NCBI RefSeq assembly: GCF_036492245.1
Contig: NZ_AP025286.1
Coordinates: forward strand, 1,302,001-1,366,000
Source: Treponema bryantii
GTDB taxonomy: Bacteria; Spirochaetota; Spirochaetia; Treponematales; Treponemataceae
Direction: 5' to 3'
DNA length: 64,000 nt
Shown: piece by piece, positions 1-8,136 of the stretch
Numbering within the stretch: the stretch's first letter is position 1
Layout: the number at the start of each line of letters is the position of its first letter
Program-made: the position numbers and the translations under genes
Notes under the pieces: model-generated
Databases searched by the model: none
What the model was told of the DNA's origin: nothing
Seen by the model: the letters and a program-made list of their open reading frames with translations, nothing else

Positions 1-1
1 G

Positions 2-73
2 AAACTGCCTGCAAATAGCATAAATATACAAATCACTGAAGAGAATTTTAAACAAAAAATCTCCGAGTTGTAA
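2..73 (+). CDS. C-terminal tail of an unknown protein (partial)
   Basis: An open frame runs in from the left edge and ends at TAA 71-73, giving 23 residues that end in KQKISEL. It is too short to assign a family. It is followed by a perfect 16-bp palindrome at 73-88 and then by the inverted-repeat element at 100-216, as expected at the end of a transcription unit. That this is a real gene end is inferred only from the open frame and position. Confidence 0.4.
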   Translation, partial: KLPANSINIQITEENFKQKISEL

Positions 74-99
74 AAATCACGTGATTTTAGCGCGAAGGA

Positions 100-216
100 G
101 TGAGACATAGGTCAAAAAGACTTTTTTGGGGGATGCCGCGGGAGCGGCATTATTATGGTTTCCATACCCCCAAAAACGTCTAGCGCAATATTGCGCGTTT
201 TTGACCTATGAATCAC
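100..216. repeat. Nested inverted-repeat element
   Basis: Outer arms at 100-118 and 198-216 share ATAGGTCAAAAA and its complement. A second imperfect pair lies inside (119-134 against 164-180, built on TTTTTTGGGGG and CCCCCAAAAA). At the centre is a 7-bp stem (ATGCCGC/GCGGCAT, 133-150) with a GGGA loop, and the side palindrome GCGCAATATTGCGC lies at 183-196. No coding potential is seen. It resembles a REP- or MITE-like element; the multi-stem fold could also end transcription from the preceding gene. Confidence 0.7.
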
Positions 217-256
217 GACTGGAAGCTAAGAATACGGTATTTTCTTTTTAATCTCT

Positions 257-301
257 TGCATATTTTTGCATAAAGATGTATATTTTCTGTATATTTATGC
301 A
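257..301 (+). promoter_or_regulatory. Two candidate ARG boxes (ArgR operator) upstream of argG
   Basis: Position 288-301 reads TGTATATTTATGCA, an exact fit to the ArgR half-site pattern TGNAT-wwww-ATNCA. Position 257-270 reads TGCATATTTTTGCA, with one mismatch. The sites are 31 bp apart, about three helical turns, and end 25 bp before the argG start. ArgR regulation of arginine biosynthesis is established in other bacteria. That this organism has ArgR and uses these sites is inference. Confidence 0.5.
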
Positions 302-326
302 AAATAACGCCATTCAGGAGGCTAAT

Positions 327-1592
327 ATGGCAAAAGATAAAGTAATACTTGCTTATTCCGGTGGTCTTGATACAACCGTTATCATCCCATGGCTCAAAGA
401 AAATTATGATTATGACGTAATCGCTGTATGTATTGACGTTGGACAGGGCGATGACTGGGAAGCAATTAAATCACGTGCTCTCAAAACAGGAGCTGCTGCA
501 TGTTATGTTGTAGATGCACGTCAGGAATATATTGAAGAATACATCTGGCCGGCGCTCAAGGCAAATGCAGTTTATGAAGATGAATATCTCCTCGGAACTT
601 CAACAGCCCGCCCGCTTATTGGAAAGATTCTTGTTGAGTATGCACGTCAGGAAAAGGCTGTTGCAATCTGTCATGGTGCTACAGGTAAGGGAAATGACCA
701 GGTTCGCTTTGAGCTTGCTATCAAGGCTTTTGCTCCAGACCTCAAGGTAATTGCTGCATGGCGTGATGACAAGTGGAACATGGACAGCCGCGAAGCTGAA
801 ATTAAATATCTCGAAGACCGCGGTCTCGAAGTTCCTATGAAGAAGGATCAGTCTTACTCACGCGATGAGAACATCTGGCACTTGAGTCACGAAGGTCTTG
901 AACTCGAGAAGACAGAAAACGAGCCAAATTACAAGCACATGCTTAAGAATACATGCGTTCCAGAGGAAGCTCCGGAAGAAGGCGAGTATGTAACAATCGA
1001 CTTCGAAAAGGGTATTCCAGTTGGTCTTAACGGTAAAAAGATGAACGCCCTCGACCTTTTGAACGAGCTCAACGTAATTGGTGGACGCAATGGTGTTGGT
1101 CTTGTTGACATCTGTGAAAACCGCTGTGTAGGTATGAAGAGCCGTGGTGTTTACGAAACACCGGGTGGAGCAATCCTTTACTTCGCACACAGAATGATGG
1201 ATCACATCTGTCTTGACCGCGAAACTTACCATTACAAACAGCAGGTATCTCTCCGTATGGGTGAGCTTATTTATGACGGAAAGTGGTTCACAACTTTGAT
1301 GGATGCATGTATGGCATTTGTTGATAAAACAGAAGAAACTGTAACTGGTTGGGCAAAAGTTAAACTTATTAAGGGTGCTATCCGTGGAGCTGGTTCTGGA
1401 TCTAAGTACAGCCTCTACAATGAAGAGATTGCTTCATTTACAACTGGTGAACTTTATAACCATAAAGATGCTCAGGGCTTTATAACTTTGTTTGGACTTC
1501 CACTGAAGGTTCGTGCTATGATGGAACAGAAGGTTGGTGAAGGCCAGGCAATTGCAGAAAGCAAGAACCTTAAGAAGCGTCCAACAGAATAA
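327..1592 (+). CDS. argG: Argininosuccinate synthase
   Basis: It joins citrulline and aspartate with ATP to make argininosuccinate, the penultimate step of arginine synthesis. The 421-residue protein opens with the N-type PP-loop AYSGGLDTT (residues 7-15) and contains the family stretch ICHGATGKGNDQVRFE, so all nucleotide-binding motifs are present at normal length. The start at 327 is chosen because CAGGAGG sits just upstream; an ATG at 276 lies inside the operator region and would add 17 residues foreign to the family. No argH is adjacent. Codon use is rich in C-ending codons, as in well-expressed genes. Confidence 0.95.
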   Translation: MAKDKVILAYSGGLDTTVIIPWLKENYDYDVIAVCIDVGQGDDWEAIKSRALKTGAAACYVVDARQEYIEEYIWPALKANAVYEDEYLLGTSTARPLIGKILVEYARQEKAVAICHGATGKGNDQVRFELAIKAFAPDLKVIAAWRDDKWNMDSREAEIKYLEDRGLEVPMKKDQSYSRDENIWHLSHEGLELEKTENEPNYKHMLKNTCVPEEAPEEGEYVTIDFEKGIPVGLNGKKMNALDLLNELNVIGGRNGVGLVDICENRCVGMKSRGVYETPGGAILYFAHRMMDHICLDRETYHYKQQVSLRMGELIYDGKWFTTLMDACMAFVDKTEETVTGWAKVKLIKGAIRGAGSGSKYSLYNEEIASFTTGELYNHKDAQGFITLFGLPLKVRAMMEQKVGEGQAIAESKNLKKRPTE

Positions 1593-1607
1593 TAAGGAGG
1601 TATAAAT

Positions 1608-2180
1608 ATGAAGAAATTAATTATTTCTCTTTTAGTTTTAGGATCTCTTTGTGTAAATGTTTTTGCACAGGATGTTGAAGATGTAAATGTTTCAACTGGT
1701 GAAGATTTTAAGCATAATGAAGTATATCTGTCTGCAGGTACATCTTCATTAATCGGTGCATTCTCTGGATTATTTGTGGCTTTAGGTCAGGGATTTGCAG
1801 ATGCTGTGGCTAAAAATGAGGAAGAAAATGGTTCATCAACTATTTCTGTTGAACCTACATTTGGTGTGACAGCAGGATATAATTATTTCTTTAATAAATA
1901 TTTTGGTCTTGGTGGAATGATGACTTATGAGAGATTTATAAGTGTGAACATGATGTCCGTACAGGCAAAACTTATTGGACAGTATGGATGGACTCATTTT
2001 AAGATTTATCAGTCTGCCAGTGCAGGTCTATTGGTTATACCGGAAGTTGGAGCAACAAATTTTATATTTGATTTTACATATCTTGGTATGAAGTTTGATT
2101 TTGACCATTTCAATATTTTTATTGAAGGTTCAGTTCCTTCAACCAGTTTGATAAAACTTGGAGCTGCATTTAAGTTCTAA
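1608..2180 (+). CDS. Small exported beta-barrel-like outer-membrane protein
   Basis: The 190-residue protein has a clear signal peptide (about residues 1-21, cleavage after VFA-Q). The mature part has alternating hydrophobic and polar segments with many Gly, Tyr and Phe, and ends in phenylalanine (GAAFKF), as outer-membrane beta-barrels often do. AAGGAGG precedes the ATG. It begins 15 bp after argG and may be cotranscribed, though no functional link is evident. The family is not recognised; similar small proteins of unknown role are common in treponemes. Confidence 0.7.
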   Translation: MKKLIISLLVLGSLCVNVFAQDVEDVNVSTGEDFKHNEVYLSAGTSSLIGAFSGLFVALGQGFADAVAKNEEENGSSTISVEPTFGVTAGYNYFFNKYFGLGGMMTYERFISVNMMSVQAKLIGQYGWTHFKIYQSASAGLLVIPEVGATNFIFDFTYLGMKFDFDHFNIFIEGSVPSTSLIKLGAAFKF

Positions 2181-2191
2181 AAAGTTGATTA

Positions 2192-3571
2192 TTATTTCTT
2201 CTTTAAGATAATAATCGTTATATCATCTTTACTAGGCTCGTCGCCTATGAAGGTGAGGATATCGCTGACAATGCAGTTTACCTGCGTTGTCAGCGGTCTA
2301 TCTGCATTTCTGAAAATCGATTTTAAAAGTCTGTCCTTACCAAAATCTTCACCCTGTGCATTAGTAGCTTCTGTTGCTCCATCAGTAAAGAAAATCAGTT
2401 CATCACCACGTGACATTTCAACTGTGTGAGATATAAAGTTTGTTGGAATATCTGGAAGTCCAATTGCTCCAAAGGCAGTATTATCATCTTCTACATAATT
2501 AGCAGAATCATCTTTTGCGCTGTAATAAATTGGCATAGAGTGTCCTGCATTTATAAATTCAACCTTATCACCATTAAATCGGGTAAGAATACCTGTAAGA
2601 TAGTTTTCGATATTACCTTTTTCTTTTATATAACGTATATTGATACGGTCAATGATTGATTTCAGTTTATCAGTTTTTCCATTGTAAAATTCCTGGAAGA
2701 TAATGTTTTTTACGAGCATTGTTACAAGTCCAGATGCAATACCGTGTCCAGATACATCAAAGATTCCTATTCCATCAAGATTGTTTCCAGTACTGTATAT
2801 ATCAAGAAAGTCTCCGGAAACACCTGCCATTGGTTTATTGTAATAAGAAATTGCCCACTCATCGTAGATTGTTTCATTATGTTTAAAGAAACTCTGCTGC
2901 ACAACCTGAGCAAGTCTTAATTCGTTTTCAATGTTTTCCTTATATTCATGTTCACTTCTATGGTGAAGGAAGTTATCTTTTTCAGTTCCCCATCTTTTGA
3001 AAGAAAGAAAGTAAAGGATAAGAATAAAGATAACTGAATCCATTACAATAAACATATTGTAGTTATTGATTATATGTGGCATTAAGACAAATGAGCCTGC
3101 AGTAGCAGCTGTACAGAAAATTACTGGTGAGATATCAAAAAAGACCGGGAAATTTACTGTAACGCAGGCAAAAACAATCATCGCATTGAAGAGATTATTC
3201 TCAAAATATAAGATGTACATTGGAAATGCCATTAAATAAACGAAAAGAAAATAAGTCGGTATCATTTTTACAGTAGAACGTGTAAAGTTCAATTTTCTAA
3301 GTCTTGCTGCAGAAACGATGCATATAATTCCAAAAACAATATATGTTAGAAAATAAATAAATCGTGGCAGATAATTAAGATATTCGCCCTTATGAAGTAT
3401 CAGAATACAGATTATTCCAATAACTCCCATGATAATAAGCATTGTCTGGGCTTTCCACATTGTGATAAGATTCTTATCAGCCATTACAAGCTTACACTCT
3501 TCTGGAGCTCTGTATTTGTCTTCGAGTTTTCGGATTAATCTGCTGAATAAAGTCGGAGAACGATCCTTCAT
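2192..3571 (-). CDS. Membrane-anchored SpoIIE/RsbU-type serine phosphatase
   Basis: Residues about 43-191 contain roughly six hydrophobic segments, followed by a short linker helix and a PP2C-like SpoIIE domain (about 225-457). Metal-site motifs are intact: GVSGDFLD, IFDVSGHG, FFTDGATEA and the terminal DDITIII. Such enzymes dephosphorylate STAS-type anti-anti-sigma proteins in partner-switching pathways; no STAS or RsbW gene is in the window. It is a close paralogue of the next gene upstream (3676-5043), with matching membrane topology and catalytic domain, so the pair looks like a tandem duplication. The signal sensed is unknown. Confidence 0.88.
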   Translation of the reverse strand: MKDRSPTLFSRLIRKLEDKYRAPEECKLVMADKNLITMWKAQTMLIIMGVIGIICILILHKGEYLNYLPRFIYFLTYIVFGIICIVSAARLRKLNFTRSTVKMIPTYFLFVYLMAFPMYILYFENNLFNAMIVFACVTVNFPVFFDISPVIFCTAATAGSFVLMPHIINNYNMFIVMDSVIFILILYFLSFKRWGTEKDNFLHHRSEHEYKENIENELRLAQVVQQSFFKHNETIYDEWAISYYNKPMAGVSGDFLDIYSTGNNLDGIGIFDVSGHGIASGLVTMLVKNIIFQEFYNGKTDKLKSIIDRINIRYIKEKGNIENYLTGILTRFNGDKVEFINAGHSMPIYYSAKDDSANYVEDDNTAFGAIGLPDIPTNFISHTVEMSRGDELIFFTDGATEATNAQGEDFGKDRLLKSIFRNADRPLTTQVNCIVSDILTFIGDEPSKDDITIIILKKK

Positions 3572-3620
3572 AATACACCGGTTATCTTTCTATTTTACAA
3601 TGAAATCGCTGATTTATCAA

Positions 3621-3680
3621 CTTTCTTAAACTTTCTTAAACTTTCTTAAACTTTCTTAAACTTTCTTAAACTTTCTTAAA
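3621..3680. repeat. 10-bp tandem repeat, six perfect copies
   Basis: CTTTCTTAAA is repeated exactly six times, followed by a diverged partial copy. The array fills most of the gap between the two SpoIIE genes, and its last perfect copy (3671-3680) includes the stop codon of the upstream phosphatase gene (TAA on the minus strand at 3676-3678). Copy number probably varies by slipped-strand replication. Confidence 0.95.
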
Positions 3681-5043
3681 CTTTCCTGATTATTACAATT
3701 GTAATATCATCAGATTGCGATGCGTTTTCTGTGAACATACCCATATCAGAAAGCATTAAATGAATCTGATTTTCAAAAGGTTTTTGAACTGCGTTTTTTA
3801 CGGATGTAAGTAAACGTGTGTTCCCATATTCATCATGTTCTGAATTCATTGCTTCCTTAACACCATCAGTAAAAAGAATAATTTCATCTCCAAACTCCAT
3901 TTCAAACTTGGCTTCCTGAAAGAAAGGTTCAATCGAATTCAGCCCGACAACACTGCTGGAATACTTTCGTTCTGAATCAAAAAATAAGCATTCATTATTT
4001 GCTTTTCTGTACAGAATAGGAGAGGGGTGTCCGGCATTAACTATTTCAATCTGATTTTCATTTATACGCAGAAGAATACCTGTTAGATAGTTTTCGATGT
4101 TACTCTTTTCATTTTTAATTCGTTTATCAATTATTTCCATTACTTGCGAGAGTGGTTTATTATAATTCTGATGAAATTCCTGTTGAAAAATATTTCGGAC
4201 AAGCATTGTTACAAGTCCGGAAGAAATCCCGTGACCTGAAACATCGAAAATACCAACTCCCTTAAGAAGAGTACCCTGTGTGTAAAAATCATACATATCT
4301 CCTGAAACACCAGCCATTGCTTTACTGTAATAAGAGATATCATAATTTATTAAGTCAGGTATTTTTCTTTTTGAAAAACTTTCCTGAACAAAAGCTGCAA
4401 GTTCAATTTCCTTTTCGATTGTTTCAATATGTGAATTACGTACTTTTTCAAGAGTAAATTCCTTGATTAGAGAATTCCACTTAAAAAGGCTGAGAATACT
4501 CATTATGACTGTTGTAAGACACGTGTTTAGTATCATAGTAAATGAGCCAACAGAATAAAGAGCAAAACAGATTACTATTGTAAAAGCAGACAATAATATG
4601 ATAAAGAAAAGCGGTTCAACTGCAAGCATTACAATTGCAATGATACAGACATTTACATAAACCGTATAAGAACTCAATGGTGTAGTTGAGTAGAAAAGCA
4701 GTGAGACACTAAGCAGCAGAAGGAAAAAAATTGCAAGATATGTAGGCTGATTACGACGCCAGATAGGCCATTCCGGGTGATGTGTAGATTGTATGGCTAC
4801 AAGCAGAACAAGAATACTGCTTAAAATATATCCGGTATAATAAATGAAATCAAAAATATGCTCTTTCGGATTTGAATGATAGCGTATTGTCGTAACAATA
4901 CACATTATTATACCAAAAGTGAATAAAATTTGTTCCAGCTGAGCCAGCCTGTGAAGATTTTTTGCTATGATTCCTTTCTTAAGATCTTTAGGCATAAGAA
5001 ATCTTTCCCGAAAGGATTTGTGTATGTTTTTCTTCGTCTTCAA
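3676..5043 (-). CDS. Membrane-anchored SpoIIE/RsbU-type serine phosphatase, paralogue
   Basis: The 455-residue protein has an N-terminal multi-pass membrane region (about residues 35-190) and a C-terminal SpoIIE/PP2C domain with GVSGDMYD, IFDVSGHG, LFTDGVKEA and DDITIVI, the expected metal ligands. The start is TTG at 5041-5043, supported by GAGGA seven bases upstream; the first ATG is 16 codons inside. Its stop codon lies inside the 10-bp tandem repeat. Together with the downstream paralogue it probably feeds an unlinked partner-switching module. Confidence 0.87.
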   Translation of the reverse strand: MKTKKNIHKSFRERFLMPKDLKKGIIAKNLHRLAQLEQILFTFGIIMCIVTTIRYHSNPKEHIFDFIYYTGYILSSILVLLVAIQSTHHPEWPIWRRNQPTYLAIFFLLLLSVSLLFYSTTPLSSYTVYVNVCIIAIVMLAVEPLFFIILLSAFTIVICFALYSVGSFTMILNTCLTTVIMSILSLFKWNSLIKEFTLEKVRNSHIETIEKEIELAAFVQESFSKRKIPDLINYDISYYSKAMAGVSGDMYDFYTQGTLLKGVGIFDVSGHGISSGLVTMLVRNIFQQEFHQNYNKPLSQVMEIIDKRIKNEKSNIENYLTGILLRINENQIEIVNAGHPSPILYRKANNECLFFDSERKYSSSVVGLNSIEPFFQEAKFEMEFGDEIILFTDGVKEAMNSEHDEYGNTRLLTSVKNAVQKPFENQIHLMLSDMGMFTENASQSDDITIVIIRKV

Positions 5044-5132
5044 AGTGTTATCCTCAATATAATATTTTGGACAACATTATTAATTACTTCTATTATATTA
5101 TGACTATTTGAATAAAGCAAACAAAAGCTATA

Positions 5133-5161
5133 TTGAAAAATCCGTGCTAAAGTGTTATTTT
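5133..5161 (+). promoter_or_regulatory. Probable sigma-70 promoter of the NifU-like/GGGtGRT operon
   Basis: TTGAAA (5133-5138) and TATTTT (5156-5161) are separated by 17 bp. This implies a leader of about 30 nt carrying the CAGGAG ribosome site before ATG 5198. Prediction by eye only. Confidence 0.45.
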
Positions 5162-5197
5162 ATTCTATATATTTATTTTATTTCTCAGGAGCATTTT

Positions 5198-5899
5198 ATG
5201 ACATACACTGCAGAAGTGGAGCATATGTGTCCTTTGGCAAAAGGCGCATATCATGGTCCTGCACCAATCCCTGAAGAGGGCGAGTGGGTACAGGTAAAGA
5301 AAATTGAAGATATTTCCGGATTCACACACGGTATCGGTTGGTGTGCACCACAGCAGGGTGCCTGCAAACTTTCTTTGAACGTAAAGAATGGAATCATCGA
5401 AGAAGCATTGGTTGAGACTATCGGTTGTTCTGGTATGACTCACTCAGCTGCTATGGCTTCTGAAATCCTCATTGGTAAAACAGTTCTCGAAGCTTTGAAT
5501 ACTGACCTTGTTTGTGATGCTATCAACACAGCAATGCGCGAACTCTTTATGCAGATTGTTTACGGTCGTTCACAGTCAGCTTACTCTAAGGACGGACTTA
5601 AAGTTGGTGCTTCTCTTGAAGACCTCGGAAAGAACCTCCGCTCTCAGGTAGGTACAATGTTCGCTACTCGCAAGACAGGTCCTCGCTACCTCGAAATGAC
5701 AGAAGGATACGTTGAAACTTGTGCTATCGACAAGGACAACCAGATTATTGGTTACAACTGTATCAACTTTGGTAAACTTATGGACGCTCTCAAGGCTGGA
5801 AAACCAGCTGAAGAAGCTATCGCTGGTGCACGCACACACTATGGTCGTGTAACTGCAGATCAGGGTATGGTAAAACTTATCGACCCACGTAAAGAATAG
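5198..5899 (+). CDS. NifU-N-like iron-sulfur cluster scaffold-type protein
   Basis: The start ATG 5198 follows CAGGAG; an upstream in-frame ATG adds residues unlike the family. The 233-residue product has seven cysteines (C11, C49, C56, C77, C106, C174, C188). The stretch around C77, IGCSGMTHSAAMASE, followed by IGK, resembles the NifU/IscU N-terminal scaffold pattern. It precedes the GGGtGRT gene by 20 bp, an association I recall as recurrent in anaerobes. Cluster binding is inferred from the fold signature; the actual client is unknown. It is not a canonical IscU, being longer and without a linked iscS. Confidence 0.75.
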   Translation: MTYTAEVEHMCPLAKGAYHGPAPIPEEGEWVQVKKIEDISGFTHGIGWCAPQQGACKLSLNVKNGIIEEALVETIGCSGMTHSAAMASEILIGKTVLEALNTDLVCDAINTAMRELFMQIVYGRSQSAYSKDGLKVGASLEDLGKNLRSQVGTMFATRKTGPRYLEMTEGYVETCAIDKDNQIIGYNCINFGKLMDALKAGKPAEEAIAGARTHYGRVTADQGMVKLIDPRKE

Positions 5900-5919
5900 T
5901 CACAGGAGGAAATTGAATT

Positions 5920-6957
5920 ATGGCATTATTTGAAGATTTTGAAGGCCGCATTCCTCAGGTGAATAAGGCTCTTAAAGAATATGGCTTTGCAGAAGGCGAA
6001 GCTGGATTGAACGAAGCTCGCAAGCTTTGTCAGGACCGTGGATTTGATCCATATGAAATCTGTCAGTCTACACAGCAGATTTGTTTCGAGGATGCTAAAT
6101 GGGCATATGTACTCGGATCTGCAATCGCAATAAAAGAAGCAGAAAAGACAGGAGACAAGACTGGTTCTACAGCTGCTGCAAACATCGGTAAGGGACTCCA
6201 GGCATTCTGTTTGCCAGGTTCTGTAGCTGATGACCGCAAGGTTGGTCTTGGACACGGAAACCTCGGTGCTCGTCTTTTGAGTGAAGAGACACAGTGTTTC
6301 GCATTCCTCGCAGGTCACGAATCTTTCGCTGCTGCAGAAGGTGCTATTAAGATCGCTGCTAACGCTAACAAAGTTCGCAAGAACAAGCTCCGCGTTATCT
6401 TGAACGGTCTTGGAAAAGACGCTGCTCAGATCATTTCTCGTATCAACGGCTTTACATACGTTCAGACAAAGTTCGACTACTTCAACGGTGAAGGAACTGA
6501 CAAGGCTCTTACTGTTGTAAAAGAAATCCCATACGGAAACAACCCAGACCGCCTTATCGTAAAGTGCTACGGTGCTGACGATGTACGCGAAGGTGTTGCA
6601 ATCATGTGGCACGAGGATGTTGATGTTTCTATTACTGGAAACTCTACAAACCCAACTCGTTTCCAGCACCCAGTTGCTGGTACTTACAAGAAAGAGCGCT
6701 TGCTTGCTGGTAAGAAATACTTCTCTGTAGCTTCTGGTGGTGGTACAGGTCGTACACTTCACCCAGATAACATGGCTGCAGGTCCAGCATCATACGGCTT
6801 CACAGATACACTCGGTCGTATGCACTCAGACGCTCAGTTCGCAGGATCTTCATCAGTTCCAGCTCACGTTGAAATGATGGGATTCATGGGAATGGGTAAC
6901 AATCCTATGGTTGGTTGTACAGTTGCTTGTGCAGTAGCCGTAGCTGGAAGTTTCTAG
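5920..6957 (+). CDS. GGGtGRT family protein
   Basis: The 345-residue protein contains the family signature GGGTGRT (about residues 273-279) and a highly conserved glycine- and methionine-rich C-terminus (MMGFMGMGNNPMVGCTVACAV). I know this as a conserved family of unknown function, typically paired with the NifU-like gene found here just upstream. GGAGGA precedes the ATG and a strong terminator follows the stop. Codon choice is strongly biased to C-ending codons, like argG and glyS in this window, suggesting high expression. A metal- or cluster-dependent enzyme is a reasonable guess only. Confidence 0.88.
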   Translation: MALFEDFEGRIPQVNKALKEYGFAEGEAGLNEARKLCQDRGFDPYEICQSTQQICFEDAKWAYVLGSAIAIKEAEKTGDKTGSTAAANIGKGLQAFCLPGSVADDRKVGLGHGNLGARLLSEETQCFAFLAGHESFAAAEGAIKIAANANKVRKNKLRVILNGLGKDAAQIISRINGFTYVQTKFDYFNGEGTDKALTVVKEIPYGNNPDRLIVKCYGADDVREGVAIMWHEDVDVSITGNSTNPTRFQHPVAGTYKKERLLAGKKYFSVASGGGTGRTLHPDNMAAGPASYGFTDTLGRMHSDAQFAGSSSVPAHVEMMGFMGMGNNPMVGCTVACAVAVAGSF

Positions 6958-6970
6958 TTCTACACTAAAT

Positions 6971-7010
6971 AAAAAAGAGCTCCGTGAATAAACGGAGCTC
7001 TTTTTTATTG
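6971..7010 (+). terminator. Rho-independent terminator after the GGGtGRT gene
   Basis: AAAAAGAGCTCCG pairs with CGGAGCTCTTTTTT around a short loop and ends in a T run. The A run on the other side lets it also serve the convergent gene at 7022-8038. Confidence 0.9.
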
Positions 7011-7021
7011 TATATCAATTA

Positions 7022-8038
7022 TTAGTATCCTAAAGAAGTAAGGAATTTTTCGAGTTCGGAATATCCTTTCAATTGACACCATTCTACTGCAGTTCTCTTT
7101 GGACCTCCGCCACTGATTGAAATTTTGCTGAAATCATAATTAAATTTTGCAAGGATTTTGGCTGCAGGAAGATTATTCTGTTTGATTACATTTGCTCCAA
7201 ATTCAGACTTATCATTATCAATTTCAATTCCTTTTTCAAGCAGCTTTGAAATTGCATATTCGTTATTGCACATAATTGCAAGCTGGATCGGATTTACATT
7301 TGCCCAGCCATAAACGATTTTCGAATTTAAATCGGCAGTATCTAATGAAGCATCAAACATTTCATTGTTATGTGAAGTGATTGAATAGGTGAAGATTGTA
7401 ATACCTTTTGAATCCTGGTCATTAAAGGAAATGTGATTTTCATCCATATATTTAAGGATTTCATCTTTTGGAGCCTTTGCATTAACCATTGTCATTAAAA
7501 GAGGAATAGCTTCATGCTTTGCAATATTCTGAAGAATGATATCTTTATCTGGAGTTTTGTCTGTAACAAAATTATGGAAGCATTTACGATCCTTAAAGAA
7601 AGCGATTGGTTTTCCTTTTTTAGGATAAATGAAGTAAACAGTCTTTTTAACGGATTTTCCTGCATCAATTGTTACTTCATTTGGTTCATACATATTCTTC
7701 TTAGGAATATCGAATGAACTGAAAACTATGTCGTTATTTTCATCTGCAGTTCCAAGTTCAATTCCCTTAAGTTTACTGAGATTATAATTTTCTAATTTTT
7801 CTTCACTGCTGTTAATAATTTCAAAATTCACTTCAGCCATTGTGTAGTTATTTGAATCACGAGGTGAAAAAACACTCTGTCCAACAGTAACTTTGTTTAC
7901 AGGGTATTTAAGTGAAGAAATTTTTACCGAAACTGTATCAGAAATTACAACAGGCTCAGCAGTAATTTTTACCGATGCAGCAAAACAGGTAACTGCAGCA
8001 AGAAAACCAACGAAAATAAAACTAATAATTTTTTTCAT
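7022..8038 (-). CDS. Exported ankyrin-repeat-like protein
   Basis: The 338-residue product has a signal peptide (about 1-20, CFA-A), a beta-rich N-terminal half, and from about residue 165 a run of short helical repeats. Ankyrin-type phrases such as NPIQLAIMCNNEYAISKLLEKGIEI and AVEWCQLKGYSELEKFL mark these repeats. AAGGAG lies upstream of the ATG. Ankyrin repeats mediate protein binding; location is probably periplasmic. No enzymatic domain is visible. Confidence 0.72.
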   Translation of the reverse strand: MKKIISFIFVGFLAAVTCFAASVKITAEPVVISDTVSVKISSLKYPVNKVTVGQSVFSPRDSNNYTMAEVNFEIINSSEEKLENYNLSKLKGIELGTADENNDIVFSSFDIPKKNMYEPNEVTIDAGKSVKKTVYFIYPKKGKPIAFFKDRKCFHNFVTDKTPDKDIILQNIAKHEAIPLLMTMVNAKAPKDEILKYMDENHISFNDQDSKGITIFTYSITSHNNEMFDASLDTADLNSKIVYGWANVNPIQLAIMCNNEYAISKLLEKGIEIDNDKSEFGANVIKQNNLPAAKILAKFNYDFSKISISGGGPKRTAVEWCQLKGYSELEKFLTSLGY

Positions 8039-8124
8039 TATTTCGCTCCTTTTTTATAATTATATTAGATAAAATTGAATAATGAAAGTTTGAAATCTAC
8101 GTTTTTTTATTATTTATTTTAATG

Positions 8125-8130
8125 TATAAT
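8125..8130 (+). promoter_or_regulatory. -10 hexamer six bases before the ttcA start
   Basis: TATAAT is followed by six bases and then ATG 8137, with no Shine-Dalgarno. The predicted transcript would begin at or next to the start codon. No good -35 is seen. Confidence 0.45.
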
Positions 8131-8136
8131 TTAATC

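Noticed and set aside
858-1232. Minus-strand frame of 124 codons opposite argG
   Set aside because: Antisense shadow of a conserved gene, with no start signals.
5926-6762. Long minus-strand open frame (278 codons) opposite the GGGtGRT gene
   Set aside because: It is an antisense shadow produced by strong codon bias of the real gene; no ribosome site and cysteine/serine-rich nonsense composition.
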